Numbered from the stretch's first letter, positions 1-11,165 are shown. The stretch: DNA of 64,000 nucleotides from Sideroxydans sp. (GCA_028687425.1 JAQUAD010000008.1:1-64000), one strand, 5' to 3'. The notes: generated from the sequence alone by a model not told the origin. A program made the numbers and translations.

Positions 1-554
1 CTTGCCTCGACACCGCTGGAAACATCCACCGCGTAAGGGCCTACTGCACGTACCGCTTCGGCCACATTGCCCGGATTCAATCCACCGGAAAGGATCACCG
101 GCAACGACAATGCCTGCGGGATCAGCCCCCAGTCGAACGACTCGCCGGTACCGCCCTGCACGCCTTCCACATAGGCATCCAGCAACAACGCCTGGGCATC
201 CGCGTAACGGGCCGCGCATTCTACCAAATCCACCCCTGCCCTGACGCGTATCGCTTTCAGATAGGGACGCCCGAACTGGCGGCAGAATTCAGGCGATTCT
301 TCGCCATGGAACTGCAGCACATCCAGCGGCGCGAGCGCCAATACCTCGCGCACAAAATCCGCATCTGGATTGACGAACAGGCCGACACTGCTCACGAATG
401 GCGGCAAAGCGCGCAACAACGTTGCTGCTTGAGCGATCTCGATATTGCGCGGGCTTTTGGCATAGAACACGAAGCCGAGCGCATCCGCTCCGGCCGCTAC
501 CGCAGCCTGCAGGTCTTGTTCACGTGTGATGCCGCATATCTTGATCCGGGTCAT
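1..554 (-). CDS. trpF: Phosphoribosylanthranilate isomerase, partial (C-terminus off window)
   Basis: Catalyses the Amadori isomerisation of phosphoribosylanthranilate in tryptophan synthesis; cytoplasmic TIM barrel. The minus-strand reading begins [10 protein letters not shown], the family's usual start with the catalytic Cys in KICGIT, and continues through LQFHGEE and an [13 protein letters not shown] phosphate-binding loop to VDVSSGVEA at the window edge, so only about the last 20 residues are missing. It starts 6 nt after the truA stop, so the two are probably co-transcribed. No stop is seen because the gene runs off the left edge. Confidence 0.93.
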   Translation of the reverse strand, partial: MTRIKICGITREQDLQAAVAAGADALGFVFYAKSPRNIEIAQAATLLRALPPFVSSVGLFVNPDADFVREVLALAPLDVLQFHGEESPEFCRQFGRPYLKAIRVRAGVDLVECAARYADAQALLLDAYVEGVQGGTGESFDWGLIPQALSLPVILSGGLNPGNVAEAVRAVGPYAVDVSSGVEA

Positions 555-560
555 CGGGAG

Positions 561-1343
561 TCAGTCGTTTTCCGAGGACGGCATTGTACCCTGCGGCAGC
601 CCCCACTTCGCTTCGTAGCCGATATGACGCAGATAAAGCCCGTCCGGCATGAAAGTCGGCGCAGCCAGTTTCCGCGATTTTGACTCCAGTATCTGCTTCA
701 TCCATTCCGGCTCGTGCTTGCCCTTGCCGACATACACCAGACAGCCGACGATGTTGCGCACCATGTGATGCAAAAAGGCATTCGCGGTCAGGTTGAAGAT
801 GATGGTCTCGCCCTGCTGCTGGATGTCCAGCTGCGTCAGTGTCTTGATCGGCGATTTGGCCTGGCACTGCGACGCGCGGAAGGCGCTGAAATCATGTTCG
901 CCCAGCAGGTAGTTCGCAGCTTGCTGCATCGCAGCCACATCCAGCGGCGCATGGAACCAGCCCGCCTTGCCCGCATGCACAGCCAGCCGCGTGGGACGAT
1001 TGAACAGCACATACTGGTAGCTGCGCGAATGCGCGGAGAAGCGCGCATGGAATTCATCGCGCACCTCATACGCCCACAACACGGCGATGCCGGTCGGCAA
1101 CAACGCATTGCAGCCACGCACCCAGGCAGTAAGCTGACGAGCCGTGGAAGTATCGAAATGCACCACTTGTTCCAGCGCATGCACGCCGGTATCTGTGCGA
1201 CCCGCCGCGATGATGCTGATCGGCTCGCAGGCGATAGCCGACAATGCATCCTGTAACGCATCCTGCACGTTTACCATATCCGGCTGGCTCTGCCAGCCGT
1301 GATAGCGGCTGCCGTCATATTCCACCCCGAGCGCGATCCTCAT
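561..1343 (-). CDS. truA: tRNA pseudouridine(38-40) synthase
   Basis: Converts U38, U39 and U40 of the tRNA anticodon arm to pseudouridine. The 260-residue product starts MRIALGVEYDGSRYHGWQ, carries the catalytic Asp in AAGRTDTGVHALEQV, and has the normal family length. The start at 1343 was chosen because the upstream 14 codons lie inside the preceding gene and the family begins at this Met. The start overlaps the stop of the membrane-protein gene at 1340 in an ATGA arrangement, which points to translational coupling. trpF follows directly. Confidence 0.95.
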   Translation of the reverse strand: MRIALGVEYDGSRYHGWQSQPDMVNVQDALQDALSAIACEPISIIAAGRTDTGVHALEQVVHFDTSTARQLTAWVRGCNALLPTGIAVLWAYEVRDEFHARFSAHSRSYQYVLFNRPTRLAVHAGKAGWFHAPLDVAAMQQAANYLLGEHDFSAFRASQCQAKSPIKTLTQLDIQQQGETIIFNLTANAFLHHMVRNIVGCLVYVGKGKHEPEWMKQILESKSRKLAAPTFMPDGLYLRHIGYEAKWGLPQGTMPSSEND

Positions 1344-1951
1344 CTCCAGACTCCGTAAAGTAGCGCCGCACACACCAGCAAACAAACGCCGTCGATCGCT
1401 TTCAGCGAAATCCTATCCAGTTGCACTTGATGTCCAACCTCCTGTGGCGGCCGCAGGGAATCGTCAATCGCCTGCCGCCAGTCTGCCGCGGTATCACGCA
1501 TGGTCGGTTCTGCATATTGCAGCGTCAACGCAAGCCGCACGGCAACGCGCTCACGCGAACCTCCGAACCAGTTCAATGGATATGCCAGTGCGTGGATGCC
1601 GCTGATGAATTGCGACTCTGTCAGCAACGACAGCAGGATCGCCAGCCCGGACAGCATGGACAGCAATCGCCCCAGTTGCGCCGTTCCATCCGACAGCCCT
1701 TCCAGGGTCGGTGAGTAACGCCCCATGCCTGACAGCAAAGCCATGCCTGGCGTCGTGTACGCATAGATCAGCAATAGCGAAAACAATATCCAGCGTGTGC
1801 GTCGAATCAAGCTGTAGAGTTGGCGTGAATTGAGTCTCGCTGCTGCGACGAACAGCACTGCAGTCATCGCCAGCAAAACCGGCACGGATAATACTTGCGC
1901 CATGATTGCCAGCGTCACCCAGATAAGTATCTGTACCGCGGGATGGGGCAT
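1340..1951 (-). CDS. CbiQ/EcfT-like membrane protein
   Basis: A 203-residue hydrophobic protein with about four to five predicted membrane segments: near residues 8-37, 55-72, 95-113 and a C-terminal one in KAIDGVCLLVCAALLYGVW. Its layout resembles the transmembrane T component of energy-coupling-factor transporters (CbiQ/EcfT). No ATPase or substrate-binding subunit lies beside it, so transport is not shown. It overlaps truA by 4 nt and lies downstream of fimV on the same strand, separated by a terminator-like hairpin. The family assignment is by overall resemblance; function is unknown. Confidence 0.6.
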   Translation of the reverse strand: MPHPAVQILIWVTLAIMAQVLSVPVLLAMTAVLFVAAARLNSRQLYSLIRRTRWILFSLLLIYAYTTPGMALLSGMGRYSPTLEGLSDGTAQLGRLLSMLSGLAILLSLLTESQFISGIHALAYPLNWFGGSRERVAVRLALTLQYAEPTMRDTAADWRQAIDDSLRPPQEVGHQVQLDRISLKAIDGVCLLVCAALLYGVWR

Positions 1952-1971
1952 CAGCCTATCCTTTGTTCAAA

Positions 1972-1999
1972 TAAAAACGGCAGCCGTGATGGCTGCCGT
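1972..1999 (-). terminator. Rho-independent terminator after fimV
   Basis: An 8-bp perfect stem, cggcagcc at 1978-1985 and ggctgccg at 1991-1998, closes a 5-nt loop. Read on the minus strand it is followed at once by a T-rich run (complement of 1972-1977). It lies 20 nt past the fimV stop, so it should end or attenuate fimV transcription before the CbiQ-like gene. Confidence 0.8.
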
Positions 2000-2017
2000 C
2001 GTGTTCATGCAATATGC

Positions 2018-4912
2018 TTAGAGTTGATCAAGGATGCTTTGCGCACTGGCGCGCTGCTGCTCATCGCCATCACGCATCACTTCATCGAGGATCTCTTTCG
2101 CACCGGCGGCATCCCCCATCTCCTGATAGGCTTTGGCCAGATCAAGCTTGGTGGCGACCTCCTGCCAGCGCTCATCCTTGATCGCGCTTGTCGGGCTGGC
2201 TTCTTCGCCACCGCCCAGGGCATCCAGATTCAGACTGATATCACTCAGCCCGATATCCATCGGAGCCGAAGGCTTCTCTTCTTCGGACTTGAAATCGGAA
2301 GGAATATCCAGCGAGAAGGTCAGGCCATCGTCGGTAGTTGCTTCTGCGGCTGGGGGCGTCAAAGTCGATTGCTCGTTATGCACGGCAGTCACATCGAACA
2401 TCAGGTCACCCAATCCCTCCGATGCAGCCGGCTCTTCAACCTTTGCAGCGTCAAGTGGCGCCTGGAAACCGGAATGAGTGGATGTGACATCGAACACCAG
2501 GTCATCGGCAGATTCTGCCTGACCAGCAGAAACTGCAACCTCTTCAGCCATCTGGCTGGGGACTCCCGGATGTGTCGATGTGACATCAAAGATCAGGTCA
2601 TCAGAGGATGTCGTGTCCGTATTATTTGCATCTGCCACCGCTTCCGATTCTGCATTGTCACCCAGATTTGCACCTGTGATATCGAAATCCATCGGGGCTT
2701 CGCTTGCAGCCTGCATCTCGGAAGGAGAGAGAATAGTCGTGGTCTCGCTCGATGTCGGCTGCGGCTGGGTCACCACTGTAGACAGGAAGTCCTCGACAGG
2801 TGCCGTTTCCTCGCGCTGCTCGGTCGCAAAGGTGTCCATCAGCATGGTGTCAAATGCGTTGGGCTCTTCTTTTTCAGGCGTTGAAGTACCGAAACCAAGA
2901 TCGAAATCGACCGCAGGCTCTGCTGCTTCTCCAACTTGAGGCGTCATGACTTCGCTTGCCTCACCCTCTCCACCGTAGAACGGGTTGTTTGGCTCCAGCT
3001 CGCGCCCCATAGCAGCAGTCTGCTGCCAAGCTGCCTCATTACCGGAATCCTTGATCTCGCGCGCATAGGTCATGAATGCGTTAGCATCCTTGCGTGTCGA
3101 GTAGATCGACAGCAGCTTGAGGATGATTTGCACATCGCCCGGCCTGGAATTCAGCGCTTCTTTCAGAACTTCCTCGGCCTGCACGTCGCGACCGAAAGTA
3201 AGGAACAGGTCTGCTTCGGCGATCGGATCGACTTCATCAGAGGAGCTCACTTCGTCAGCATCTGCAGCATGCTGTGTAAAGTCGCCCGTATCGGGAGAAG
3301 GCATTACTGGCTCTGCAATACGTCCGGTCGAACTACCGATGTCATCGACATCAGCAGAAACCGCAGCAACTTTCTTGGCAACCGGCTGTCCGCGGCGACG
3401 CGATAACCACAAACCACCGCCCAGCAAGGCGATCAGTCCGGCGGCACCGCCACCCAGTAGGACTGGATCTTCCAGCAGGGTATCGATGAACGAAACTTCG
3501 ACTGGCGGCACCGGTACCGGTGCAGGTACCGCAGGCTTGGCAACAGGTTTTGCCGGCACAGGCGCACTGGCACCGACCGATGCTGCAGGCGTCCCCGCCT
3601 CAGGTGCAGGTGCGGCTTTTGGTGCTGCTTCAGCCTGTTGCTTGAGCTCTGCCAGACGCTGCAGATCCTTTACATTCTTTTCAAGCAGTGCCGTACGCTG
3701 TTCTGCCTCTTTCAGTGCCTTGGCTTTGGCGACAGACTCTTCTTCCTTACTGCTGGCCGAGCTGCCAGCGACTTCATCACCGGGGGCCTCGCCCTTGGAA
3801 AGCTTCAACACTTCTGTTGGCGCTTCTTTGCTTGCAGTCGTTTCGGTCACTGCCGCAGTCACCTTACCCGAAGTCTCCTGTTGGGCGGTTTGTTCACGCG
3901 CTTCAGCACGAACTGCAGCAAGCTGTTGGCGATATGCGTTCCAATCCTCTACTTGCGCACGGTAGACCTTCACCGCCTCGCCTTGCTGGACCGCCTCGAT
4001 CTCTGCGGCATCAGGCATGCGGATGATCTTGCCGGCTTTCAGGCGGTTCATGTTCTTGCCCATGAAAGCATCGCTATTGGCGCGATACATTGCTACCAGC
4101 ATGCGCTCAAGGCTGACATCGGCAGGCTTGACCTTCAACGCGATTTTGCTCAGTGAATCACCGCGCACTACCTTTACGTTGGTAATCTCGGCGACAGGGA
4201 TCGCTTCTTCCTTGCTCAGCGCATCTTCGACGACCAGAGGCGATTCTTCCTTCACAGGCTCCGCGGGCATTGCTGCGACTTCTTCAACTGCCGGCGCCTG
4301 TTCTGCCGATGCTACCGGTGCTGGCGCTTCCGTTGCCGCTGTGACTTCGGCAGCAGCTTCCGCTGGGGCAACTTCCTCCGCCACTTCCGGAGCAGCTGGA
4401 GCGATTTCCGGTTCCGGCATTGCGGGAGCAACAGGCAACGGCTCGCTCAATATTGGAGGTGTCGAAACAACGGGTGCGACAGGTTTTACGGTTTCAGCCT
4501 GCGGTTCGATATTGAAATCGACCGGATCGAGCAGGAAAGTGTACTCACGCATAAGCTTGCCGGAAGGCCAGGCAACCTCGACCAGCAGCGTGACAAAGGG
4601 TTCGTTTACAGGCTGGACAGATGTGATTTGTACGCGCGGCTGAGCACTGTCTCGATTGGTGATGGCGAATTTCAGCTTGGGAAGTGCATAGGGGTAGTCG
4701 ATACCGGCTGCTTTGAAGGCTTCTACCGATGCCAGTTTGGCGACGATACTGTTTCTGTCGGCTTTGTCGACAGCGACCAGTTCAATCTCAGCTTTCAGTG
4801 GTTGCCCCAGATTGGAACTGACCGCCATGCCGCCCAGACCCGTCGCACTCGCGATACCGGATACCAGCAAGCAGGCAAGATAGCCTGATGTTTTTAGAAT
4901 CGTTTTCAGCAC
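2018..4912 (-). CDS. fimV: FimV-like pilus/polar hub protein
   Basis: FimV is an inner-membrane protein that organises the cell pole and supports type IV pilus assembly and twitching. The 964-residue product has a signal peptide (about 1-24), an N-terminal FimV domain, an Ala/Pro/Glu-rich stretch, a LysM peptidoglycan-binding motif near 245-300 (VVRGDSLSKIALKV), a coiled-coil segment, one membrane helix near 485-505 followed by SRRRG, an acidic TPR-bearing cytoplasmic part, and the conserved FimV C-terminal helix pair (KLDLAKAYQEMGD). Three near-repeats of a DxxFDVT(S/A)xH motif occur in the acidic region. Located between asd and truA as in other betaproteobacteria. Confidence 0.92.
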   Translation of the reverse strand: MLKTILKTSGYLACLLVSGIASATGLGGMAVSSNLGQPLKAEIELVAVDKADRNSIVAKLASVEAFKAAGIDYPYALPKLKFAITNRDSAQPRVQITSVQPVNEPFVTLLVEVAWPSGKLMREYTFLLDPVDFNIEPQAETVKPVAPVVSTPPILSEPLPVAPAMPEPEIAPAAPEVAEEVAPAEAAAEVTAATEAPAPVASAEQAPAVEEVAAMPAEPVKEESPLVVEDALSKEEAIPVAEITNVKVVRGDSLSKIALKVKPADVSLERMLVAMYRANSDAFMGKNMNRLKAGKIIRMPDAAEIEAVQQGEAVKVYRAQVEDWNAYRQQLAAVRAEAREQTAQQETSGKVTAAVTETTASKEAPTEVLKLSKGEAPGDEVAGSSASSKEEESVAKAKALKEAEQRTALLEKNVKDLQRLAELKQQAEAAPKAAPAPEAGTPAASVGASAPVPAKPVAKPAVPAPVPVPPVEVSFIDTLLEDPVLLGGGAAGLIALLGGGLWLSRRRGQPVAKKVAAVSADVDDIGSSTGRIAEPVMPSPDTGDFTQHAADADEVSSSDEVDPIAEADLFLTFGRDVQAEEVLKEALNSRPGDVQIILKLLSIYSTRKDANAFMTYAREIKDSGNEAAWQQTAAMGRELEPNNPFYGGEGEASEVMTPQVGEAAEPAVDFDLGFGTSTPEKEEPNAFDTMLMDTFATEQREETAPVEDFLSTVVTQPQPTSSETTTILSPSEMQAASEAPMDFDITGANLGDNAESEAVADANNTDTTSSDDLIFDVTSTHPGVPSQMAEEVAVSAGQAESADDLVFDVTSTHSGFQAPLDAAKVEEPAASEGLGDLMFDVTAVHNEQSTLTPPAAEATTDDGLTFSLDIPSDFKSEEEKPSAPMDIGLSDISLNLDALGGGEEASPTSAIKDERWQEVATKLDLAKAYQEMGDAAGAKEILDEVMRDGDEQQRASAQSILDQL

Positions 4913-5032
4913 ACTGCCACCCTCATTCTTTCCCTGACGATATTCAGACTAACATCAGAGGGTTAGTGATGCAAGCTCACCCACCCTCTAGATTCAGGCA
5001 CTAACCAGCGGTAATCAACCGGATTTTTGCTT

Positions 5033-6133
5033 CTAGCCCAACAAGATTCGCAACATCCTGCGCAACGGCTCAGCAGCTCCCCACAGCAGCTGATCCCCGC
5101 AAACAAAGGCGCTGACGTATTCCGGCCCGATCTCCATCTTGCGCACACGACCAACCGCGACATCCAGTTTTCCCGTTACGGCAGCCGGTGTCAGTTCGCG
5201 CACCGACAGCTCGCGCTGGTTCGGCACGAACTTGACCCAAGGATTGCCCTCCTTGATCAATGACTCGATCTCGGCCAACGGCACATCCTTCTTCAACTTG
5301 ATCGTGAGCGCGAGGCTGTGGCTGCGCATCGCTCCGATGCGCACACATAGTCCATCCACCGGGATGACCGAAGTCGTACCCAGCATCTTGTTGACCTCAG
5401 CCTTGCCCTTCCATTCTTCTTTTGACTGCCCATTGTCGAGCTGTTTGTCGATCCAGGGGATCAGGCTGCCGGCCAGCGGCGCGCCGAAATTCGCCACAGG
5501 CATGACATCTGAACGCAAGGTTTCAGCGAGCACGCGGTCTATCTCCAGGATCGGGGACTTCGGATCGGCCAGCAAGCTGGCGACAGAAGCGTGTGCAACA
5601 CCCATCTGGCTCAGCAGTTCGCGCATGTTCTGCGCGCCCGCCCCGGAAGCAGCCTGGTAGGTCATCGATGAGACCCACTCCACCAAGCCTGCATGGAACA
5701 AACCACCCAAACCCATCAGCAGGATGCTGTTGGTACAGTTGCCGCCGATGTAGTTCTTGACACCCTTGCTCAGCGCAGCGTCGATGACATTGCGATTGAC
5801 CGGATCTAGGATGATCACCGCATCATCCTGCATGCGCAAAGTGGAAGCGGCATCGATCCAGTAACCGTCCCAGCCGGCGCCACGCAGCTTGGGAAATATC
5901 TCGGTCGTGTAATCCCCCCCCTGACAGGAGATGATGACATCCATCGTTCTCAGCTCATTGATATCCATGGCGTCCTTCAACGCCACACCACGCCCCTCGA
6001 CGGGAGCTTCCCCGCCCACATTGGAAGTGGTGAAGAACACTGCCTCGATCAGGTCGAAATCCTTCTCCTCACGCATACGCTGCATGAGTACAGAACCGAC
6101 CATCCCGCGCCAACCGATCAAACCGACTTTCAT
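5033..6133 (-). CDS. asd: Aspartate-semialdehyde dehydrogenase
   Basis: Reduces aspartyl phosphate to aspartate semialdehyde with NADPH, feeding lysine, diaminopimelate, threonine and methionine synthesis. The 366-residue product shows the NADP-binding start [18 protein letters not shown], the active-site Cys in [13 protein letters not shown], and the histidine of the [12 protein letters not shown] segment. This is the long Gram-negative Asd form. The start is supported by the ribosome-binding sequence ggaac upstream. It lies 21 nt after leuB in the leu run and about 120 nt before fimV. Confidence 0.96.
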   Translation of the reverse strand: MKVGLIGWRGMVGSVLMQRMREEKDFDLIEAVFFTTSNVGGEAPVEGRGVALKDAMDINELRTMDVIISCQGGDYTTEIFPKLRGAGWDGYWIDAASTLRMQDDAVIILDPVNRNVIDAALSKGVKNYIGGNCTNSILLMGLGGLFHAGLVEWVSSMTYQAASGAGAQNMRELLSQMGVAHASVASLLADPKSPILEIDRVLAETLRSDVMPVANFGAPLAGSLIPWIDKQLDNGQSKEEWKGKAEVNKMLGTTSVIPVDGLCVRIGAMRSHSLALTIKLKKDVPLAEIESLIKEGNPWVKFVPNQRELSVRELTPAAVTGKLDVAVGRVRKMEIGPEYVSAFVCGDQLLWGAAEPLRRMLRILLG

Positions 6134-6154
6134 GATTGTTCCTTGATTCCGAAT

Positions 6155-7210
6155 TTAAAGCGCTGCAACGACTGCGTCGCCCATTGCGGCACAGCCCACC
6201 TTGTTACACCCCTCGGTATGGATATCCGCTGTGCGATAACCTTGCGCCAAGGCCTTCTTCACGGCTTCTTCGATGCGCAGCGCATTCGCTTCATCATTGA
6301 AGGTGTAACGCAACATCATCGCCGCGGACAGGATGGTCGCCAGCGGATTGGCGATGTCCTTGCCGGCGATGTCGGGCGCAGAACCGTGGCTGGGCTCGTA
6401 CATGCCCTTGTTGTTGGCATCCAGCGAAGCGGACGGCAACATGCCGATGGAACCCGTCAACATCGAAGCCTCATCGGACAGGATGTCGCCGAAGATGTTG
6501 CCGGTCACCATCACGTCGAACTGCTTGGGTGCGCGCACCAGCTGCATCGCCGCATTGTCCACATACATGTGGCTCAGCTCGACTTCCGGATATTCTCTGG
6601 ACAACTCGATCATCACCTGACGCCAGAGTTCCGTCGTTTCCAGCACGTTGGCCTTGTCGACCGAGCACACCTTCTTGTTGCGCTTCATGGCGATCTCGAA
6701 CGCAACGCGGCCGATGCGTTTGATCTCGGATTCGTTGTAACGCATGGTGTTGATACCCTCGCGCTCGCCATTCTCCAGCGTAGAAATGCCACGTGGCTGC
6801 CCGAAGTAGATGTCGCCGGTCAATTCGCGCACGATCATGATATCCAGACCGGACACCACTTCCGGCTTCAGCGTAGAAGCAGAAGCCAGCTCCGGATACA
6901 GCAAGGCAGGACGCAGGTTGGCGAACAGGTTCAACTCCTTGCGGATGCGCAGCAGACCGCGCTCGGGACGCAGATGACGTTCCAGCTTGTCGTACTTCCA
7001 GTCACCCACGGCACCCAGCAGCACTGCATCGGCAGCCTTGGCCAGCGCCAGCGTCGCATCAGGCAGCGGATCGCCTGCCGCCTCATACCCGGCGCCGCCG
7101 ATAGGCGCTTCTTCCATCTCCAGACCGATGTTCAGTGCATTCAAAACCTTCACGGCTTGCGCCACGATCTCGGGACCGATGCCGTCACCCGGCAAAACTG
7201 CGATCTTCAT
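6155..7210 (-). CDS. leuB: 3-isopropylmalate dehydrogenase
   Basis: Oxidatively decarboxylates 3-isopropylmalate with NAD, the third dedicated step to leucine. The 351-residue product starts [16 protein letters not shown], has the substrate arginines in [14 protein letters not shown], and ends in the usual metal-binding and C-terminal region ([19 protein letters not shown]). The ATG at 7210 is preceded by ggaagag; an in-frame ATT upstream would add four residues and is unlikely. It lies 23 nt after leuD in the same operon. Confidence 0.96.
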   Translation of the reverse strand: MKIAVLPGDGIGPEIVAQAVKVLNALNIGLEMEEAPIGGAGYEAAGDPLPDATLALAKAADAVLLGAVGDWKYDKLERHLRPERGLLRIRKELNLFANLRPALLYPELASASTLKPEVVSGLDIMIVRELTGDIYFGQPRGISTLENGEREGINTMRYNESEIKRIGRVAFEIAMKRNKKVCSVDKANVLETTELWRQVMIELSREYPEVELSHMYVDNAAMQLVRAPKQFDVMVTGNIFGDILSDEASMLTGSIGMLPSASLDANNKGMYEPSHGSAPDIAGKDIANPLATILSAAMMLRYTFNDEANALRIEEAVKKALAQGYRTADIHTEGCNKVGCAAMGDAVVAAL

Positions 7211-7233
7211 CTTCTCTTCCAATCGAATATTAA

Positions 7234-7872
7234 TTATGCGTACAGCCAGGGTTGCGCGGCGCGATGTTTGGCCTCGAAGCCCTTGATGTCTTCCACGTGC
7301 TGCAAGGTCAGGCCGATATCATCCAGTCCATTCAGCAAGCAATGCTTGCGGAAGGCATCCACCTCGAAGGCAATCTGCTTGCCATCGGGCGTAGTGATGA
7401 CTTGACGCTCAAGATCCACCTTCAGCTTGTAACCTTCGTTCGCAGCGACCGACTTGAACAAGCCGTCTACGATGGCGGCATCCAGTTTGATCGGCAACAG
7501 ACCGTTCTTGAAACAGTTGTTGAAGAAAATATCGGCAAAGCTCGGCGCGATGATGACCTGAAAACCGTAATCCTCCAACGCCCATGGCGCATGCTCACGC
7601 GACGAACCGCAACCGAAATTCTCGCGCGCCAGCAACACTTGCGCGCCCTGATAGCGCGACTGGTTCAACACGAAGTCCGGATTGAGCGGACGCTTGCTGT
7701 TGTCCATGCCCGGTTCGCCATGGTCGAGATAGCGCCATTCGTCGAACGCGTTGGGGCCGAAACCGGATCGTTTGATCGACTTCAGGAATTGCTTGGGAAT
7801 GATGGCGTCGGTATCCACGTTGGCACGATCCAACGGCACGACCAAACCATCAAGCAAGTTGAATTTGCGCAT
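7234..7872 (-). CDS. leuD: 3-isopropylmalate dehydratase small subunit
   Basis: Small swivelling subunit of isopropylmalate isomerase, partner of LeuC. The 212-residue product has the family motif [18 protein letters not shown] and begins [22 protein letters not shown]. Only 2 nt separate it from the upstream entericidin-like gene, so translation is probably coupled. Confidence 0.96.
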   Translation of the reverse strand: MRKFNLLDGLVVPLDRANVDTDAIIPKQFLKSIKRSGFGPNAFDEWRYLDHGEPGMDNSKRPLNPDFVLNQSRYQGAQVLLARENFGCGSSREHAPWALEDYGFQVIIAPSFADIFFNNCFKNGLLPIKLDAAIVDGLFKSVAANEGYKLKVDLERQVITTPDGKQIAFEVDAFRKHCLLNGLDDIGLTLQHVEDIKGFEAKHRAAQPWLYA

Positions 7873-7874
7873 AA

Positions 7875-7997
7875 TTATTTAGAGGCAGCCTTCTCGATCG
7901 CCTGCCCGCCCTTTTGAATATCTTCACCCAAGCCCTTGAACGTGTTGCAACCAGCCAATGCCACGAGAACGACAACACCCACAAACAGTTTTTTCAT
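7875..7997 (-). CDS. Entericidin-like small lipoprotein within the leu operon
   Basis: A 40-residue gene that standard length cut-offs miss. It reads [17 protein letters not shown], then [17 protein letters not shown] and EKAASK: a lipoprotein signal with lipobox LAGC (Cys17) and a short amphipathic helix, the pattern of the EcnA/EcnB entericidin family. The Gly-Glu-Asp-Ile-Gln-Lys-Gly-Gly core is typical. It sits 11 nt after leuC and 2 nt before leuD on the same strand. From memory, such lipoproteins occur in this position in other betaproteobacteria. Its role in a biosynthetic operon is unknown. Confidence 0.8.
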   Translation of the reverse strand: MKKLFVGVVVLVALAGCNTFKGLGEDIQKGGQAIEKAASK

Positions 7998-8008
7998 GCC
8001 CATCCCTT

Positions 8009-9412
8009 TCACGATTTGCTTACGTCAACAAAATGCCCTGCGATCGCTGCAGCCGCCGCCATGGCAGGACTCACCAAATGCGTGCGACTGCCCTGCCCCT
8101 GGCGCCCCTCGAAGTTGCGGTTCGAAGTCGAAGCGCAACGCTCTCCCGGCTCCAGACGATCATCGTTCATCGCCAGACACATCGAACAACCCGGATCGCG
8201 CCATTCGAATCCAGCATCGATGAATATCTTGTCCAGCCCTTCCTTCTCGGCCTGCGCTTTCACCAGACCGGAACCCGGCACCACCATCGCCAGCTTGACG
8301 TTGGCGGCGACCTTCTTGCCCTTCGCCACAGCAGCCGCTTCGCGCATGTCTTCGATGCGCGCATTGGTGCAGGAACCGATGAACACCTTGTCCACCTTGA
8401 TCTCGCTGATCGGCGTATTCGCCTGCAAACCCATGTATTGCAAGGCACGCTCCCAGTCGCCGCGTTTGACAGCGTCCGGTGCAGACGCCGGATCCGGCAC
8501 GCGACCGTTGATATCCGTCACCATTTCCGGCGAAGTGCCCCAGGTCACTTGCGGCTTGATCTGCGCAGCATCCAGTTCCACCGTCGCGTCAAACTTCGCG
8601 CCTGTATCGGAATGCAAGGTCTTCCAGTAGGCGACCGCCTTGTCCCAGTTCTCGCCTTGCGGCGCGAACGGACGTCCCTGCACATATTCGATGGTCGTAT
8701 CATCCACCGCCACCATACCCGCGCGCGCTCCGGCTTCAATGGCCATATTGCACAAGGTCATGCGACCTTCCATGCTCAAACCGCGGATCGCAGAACCGGC
8801 GAACTCGATGGCATAGCCGGTGCCGCCTGCCGTACCGATCTTGCCGATCACGGCCAGCGCGATGTCCTTGGCTGTCACCCCTCTACCCAAGGCGCCCTCC
8901 ACCTTGACCAGCATGGCTTTGGATTTCTTCGCCACCAGACATTGCGTTGCCATCACATGCTCGACCTCGGAAGTGCCGATGCCGTGCGCCAATGCTGCGA
9001 ATGCGCCATGGGTGCTGGTATGCGAATCGCCGCACACCACGGTCATGCCCGGCAGGGTCGCGCCCTGCTCCGGCCCCATCACATGCACCACGCCCTGACG
9101 GATATCGCCCATCTTGAATTCGACGATGCCGAATTCGGCACAGTTCGCATCCAGCGTTTCCACTTGCAGGCGCGAGATCGGATCGGCGATACCGGCAGCG
9201 CGATTGGTCGTCGGCACGTTGTGATCCGGCACAGCCAGCATGGAGGCGGTACGCCACGGCTTGCGCCCTGCCAGCTTCAGGCCTTCAAAGGCCTGCGGAC
9301 TGGTGACTTCATGCACCAGTTGACGGTCGATATAGATCAACGCCGTGCCGTCGGCATCCTGCCGCACCACGTGCGAATCCCAGAGTTTGTCGTATAAGGT
9401 TTTGTCGTTCAT
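8009..9412 (-). CDS. leuC: 3-isopropylmalate dehydratase large subunit
   Basis: Large subunit of isopropylmalate isomerase, an aconitase-type enzyme with a [4Fe-4S] cluster. The 467-residue product starts [16 protein letters not shown] and has the cluster cysteines in [17 protein letters not shown] and [13 protein letters not shown], plus [14 protein letters not shown]-type substrate residues ([15 protein letters not shown]). The ATG at 9412 has the ribosome site aggaactgcaa just upstream; longer in-frame readings run into leuA and were rejected. It starts 25 nt after the leuA stop. Confidence 0.96.
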   Translation of the reverse strand: MNDKTLYDKLWDSHVVRQDADGTALIYIDRQLVHEVTSPQAFEGLKLAGRKPWRTASMLAVPDHNVPTTNRAAGIADPISRLQVETLDANCAEFGIVEFKMGDIRQGVVHVMGPEQGATLPGMTVVCGDSHTSTHGAFAALAHGIGTSEVEHVMATQCLVAKKSKAMLVKVEGALGRGVTAKDIALAVIGKIGTAGGTGYAIEFAGSAIRGLSMEGRMTLCNMAIEAGARAGMVAVDDTTIEYVQGRPFAPQGENWDKAVAYWKTLHSDTGAKFDATVELDAAQIKPQVTWGTSPEMVTDINGRVPDPASAPDAVKRGDWERALQYMGLQANTPISEIKVDKVFIGSCTNARIEDMREAAAVAKGKKVAANVKLAMVVPGSGLVKAQAEKEGLDKIFIDAGFEWRDPGCSMCLAMNDDRLEPGERCASTSNRNFEGRQGQGSRTHLVSPAMAAAAAIAGHFVDVSKS

Positions 9413-9437
9413 TTGCAGTTCCTGAATTAGCGGGCGA

Positions 9438-11165
9438 TTATGCCACAGCGGAGGCACCATCCAAAGCAACAGTACGCCCTTCGCCTTCCTGCTCGACACA
9501 TCCTGTTCCCACGCGATTGATGCCGCTCAGCAACGCCCGGATCGATGCCGTCACGATGTTGGCATCGATGCCCACGCCATAGCCGCCGACACCGCCTTCC
9601 GCATGCGCGATCTCCATGAAAGCACACGCGCGCGCATCGCTGAACTCGCTGCCCGCCCCTATCGAACGCTCTTCATAACTGCGCACCCGCACCTGGACAC
9701 CGGCACTTTGCATGGCATGCACGGCGGCATCGATAGGGCCGTTGCCCTCACCCGCGAGCGAATGCTCGACACCCTCGATCTCGACATTGAGGCGTATGCC
9801 CTGCAAATCACCATGCTCGAACAAATGGTGGCCCAGATAGCGAACCGGTGCGACAGCCTCCAGATAGGTTGCCGAGAACAACTGCCAGATCCCAGCTGCG
9901 CTGATCTCCCCGCCATGGCTGTCCGCATGCCGTTGTACAACAGCGGAGAACTCCACCTGCAAGCGGCGCGGCATGACGATGCCGTACTCCTTCTCCAGTA
10001 AATAAGCGATACCGCCTTTGCCCGACTGGCTGTTCACCCGGATCACCGAATCGTAGCTTCTTCCCACATCCCGCGGATCAACCGGCAAATAAGGCACCTG
10101 CCATATCGCCTCCGGCTGCTGGGCCGCGAAGCCCTTCTTGATCGCATCCTGATGCGAACCCGAGAAGGCGGTGAACACCAGATCGCCGACATAGGGATGG
10201 CGCGGATGTACGGGCAACTGGTTGCAATATTCCACCGTGCGCGCCACCTCGTCGATGTCGGAGAAATCCAGTCCCGGATCTATGCCTTGCGTGTAGAGAT
10301 TCATCGCCAGCGTCACGATATCCACATTGCCGGTGCGCTCCCCGTTCCCGAACAGACAGCCTTCGACGCGGTCCGCCCCTGCCATCAGTGCGAGCTCGGC
10401 GGCAGCCACCGCACAGCCCCTGTCGTTGTGCGTATGCACGCTGAGGATGACGCTGTCGCGTCGCGCAAGATGGCGGTGCATCCACTCGATCTGGTCGGCA
10501 TAGACATTGGGCGTGGCAAGCTCCACGGTGGTCGGCAGATTGAGGATCACCTTGTTCTGCGGTGTCGCCCCCCAGGCAGCGGCCACGGCATTGCAGATCT
10601 CCAACGAGAAATCCAGTTCGGCTGCCGTGAATGTTTCCGGGCTGTATTCCAGCATCCATTCCGTTTCCGGCTGCTCATCTGCCAACTGCCTGACCAGCTT
10701 CACCGCCGAAACCGCCATATTCACCACCTCTTCCTTGCCCATGCCGAAGACGATTTCGCGGAACGGTTTGGAGATGGGGTTGTACACATGCACGATGGCG
10801 CGCCTCGCCCCCTTGAGCGATTCCATGGTGCGGCGTATCAAATGTTCGCGCGCCTGTGTCAACACCTCGATGGTGACGTCCTGTGGGATATGACCGCCCT
10901 CGATCAGCCCGCGCACGAAATTGAAATCCGTTGCCGATGCCGAGGGGAAAGCCACCTCGATCTCCTTGAAACCGATCTCGCACAGCATGCGGAACATGCG
11001 CATCTTGCGCTCCGCATCCATAGGCTCGAACAACGACTGATTGCCATCGCGCAGATCGGTGCTCATCCAGATCGGCGCCTGGGTGATGGTGCGATCCGGC
11101 CATTGCCGGTCGGCAAGTGCGATAGCCGGGAATGGACGGTATTTGCTGGCAGGGTGTTTCAACAT
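9438..11165 (-). CDS. leuA: 2-isopropylmalate synthase (long, LeuA2-type)
   Basis: Condenses acetyl-CoA with 2-oxoisovalerate, the first committed and usually leucine-inhibited step to leucine. The 575-residue product begins [20 protein letters not shown] and carries the HMGL-like catalytic motif [34 protein letters not shown] metal ligands and a C-terminal LeuA allosteric domain near 440-560. The length and N-terminus match the actinobacterial-style long form rather than the E. coli form. The ATG at 11165 follows ggagagagatc. It is divergent from an Lrp-type regulator. Confidence 0.95.
   Translation of the reverse strand: MLKHPASKYRPFPAIALADRQWPDRTITQAPIWMSTDLRDGNQSLFEPMDAERKMRMFRMLCEIGFKEIEVAFPSASATDFNFVRGLIEGGHIPQDVTIEVLTQAREHLIRRTMESLKGARRAIVHVYNPISKPFREIVFGMGKEEVVNMAVSAVKLVRQLADEQPETEWMLEYSPETFTAAELDFSLEICNAVAAAWGATPQNKVILNLPTTVELATPNVYADQIEWMHRHLARRDSVILSVHTHNDRGCAVAAAELALMAGADRVEGCLFGNGERTGNVDIVTLAMNLYTQGIDPGLDFSDIDEVARTVEYCNQLPVHPRHPYVGDLVFTAFSGSHQDAIKKGFAAQQPEAIWQVPYLPVDPRDVGRSYDSVIRVNSQSGKGGIAYLLEKEYGIVMPRRLQVEFSAVVQRHADSHGGEISAAGIWQLFSATYLEAVAPVRYLGHHLFEHGDLQGIRLNVEIEGVEHSLAGEGNGPIDAAVHAMQSAGVQVRVRSYEERSIGAGSEFSDARACAFMEIAHAEGGVGGYGVGIDANIVTASIRALLSGINRVGTGCVEQEGEGRTVALDGASAVA

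Noticed and set aside
4961-5006. 8-bp inverted repeat ggttagtg/cactaacc between asd and fimV
   Set aside because: Thirty-nucleotide spacer and no U-run; too weak to call a terminator or operator.
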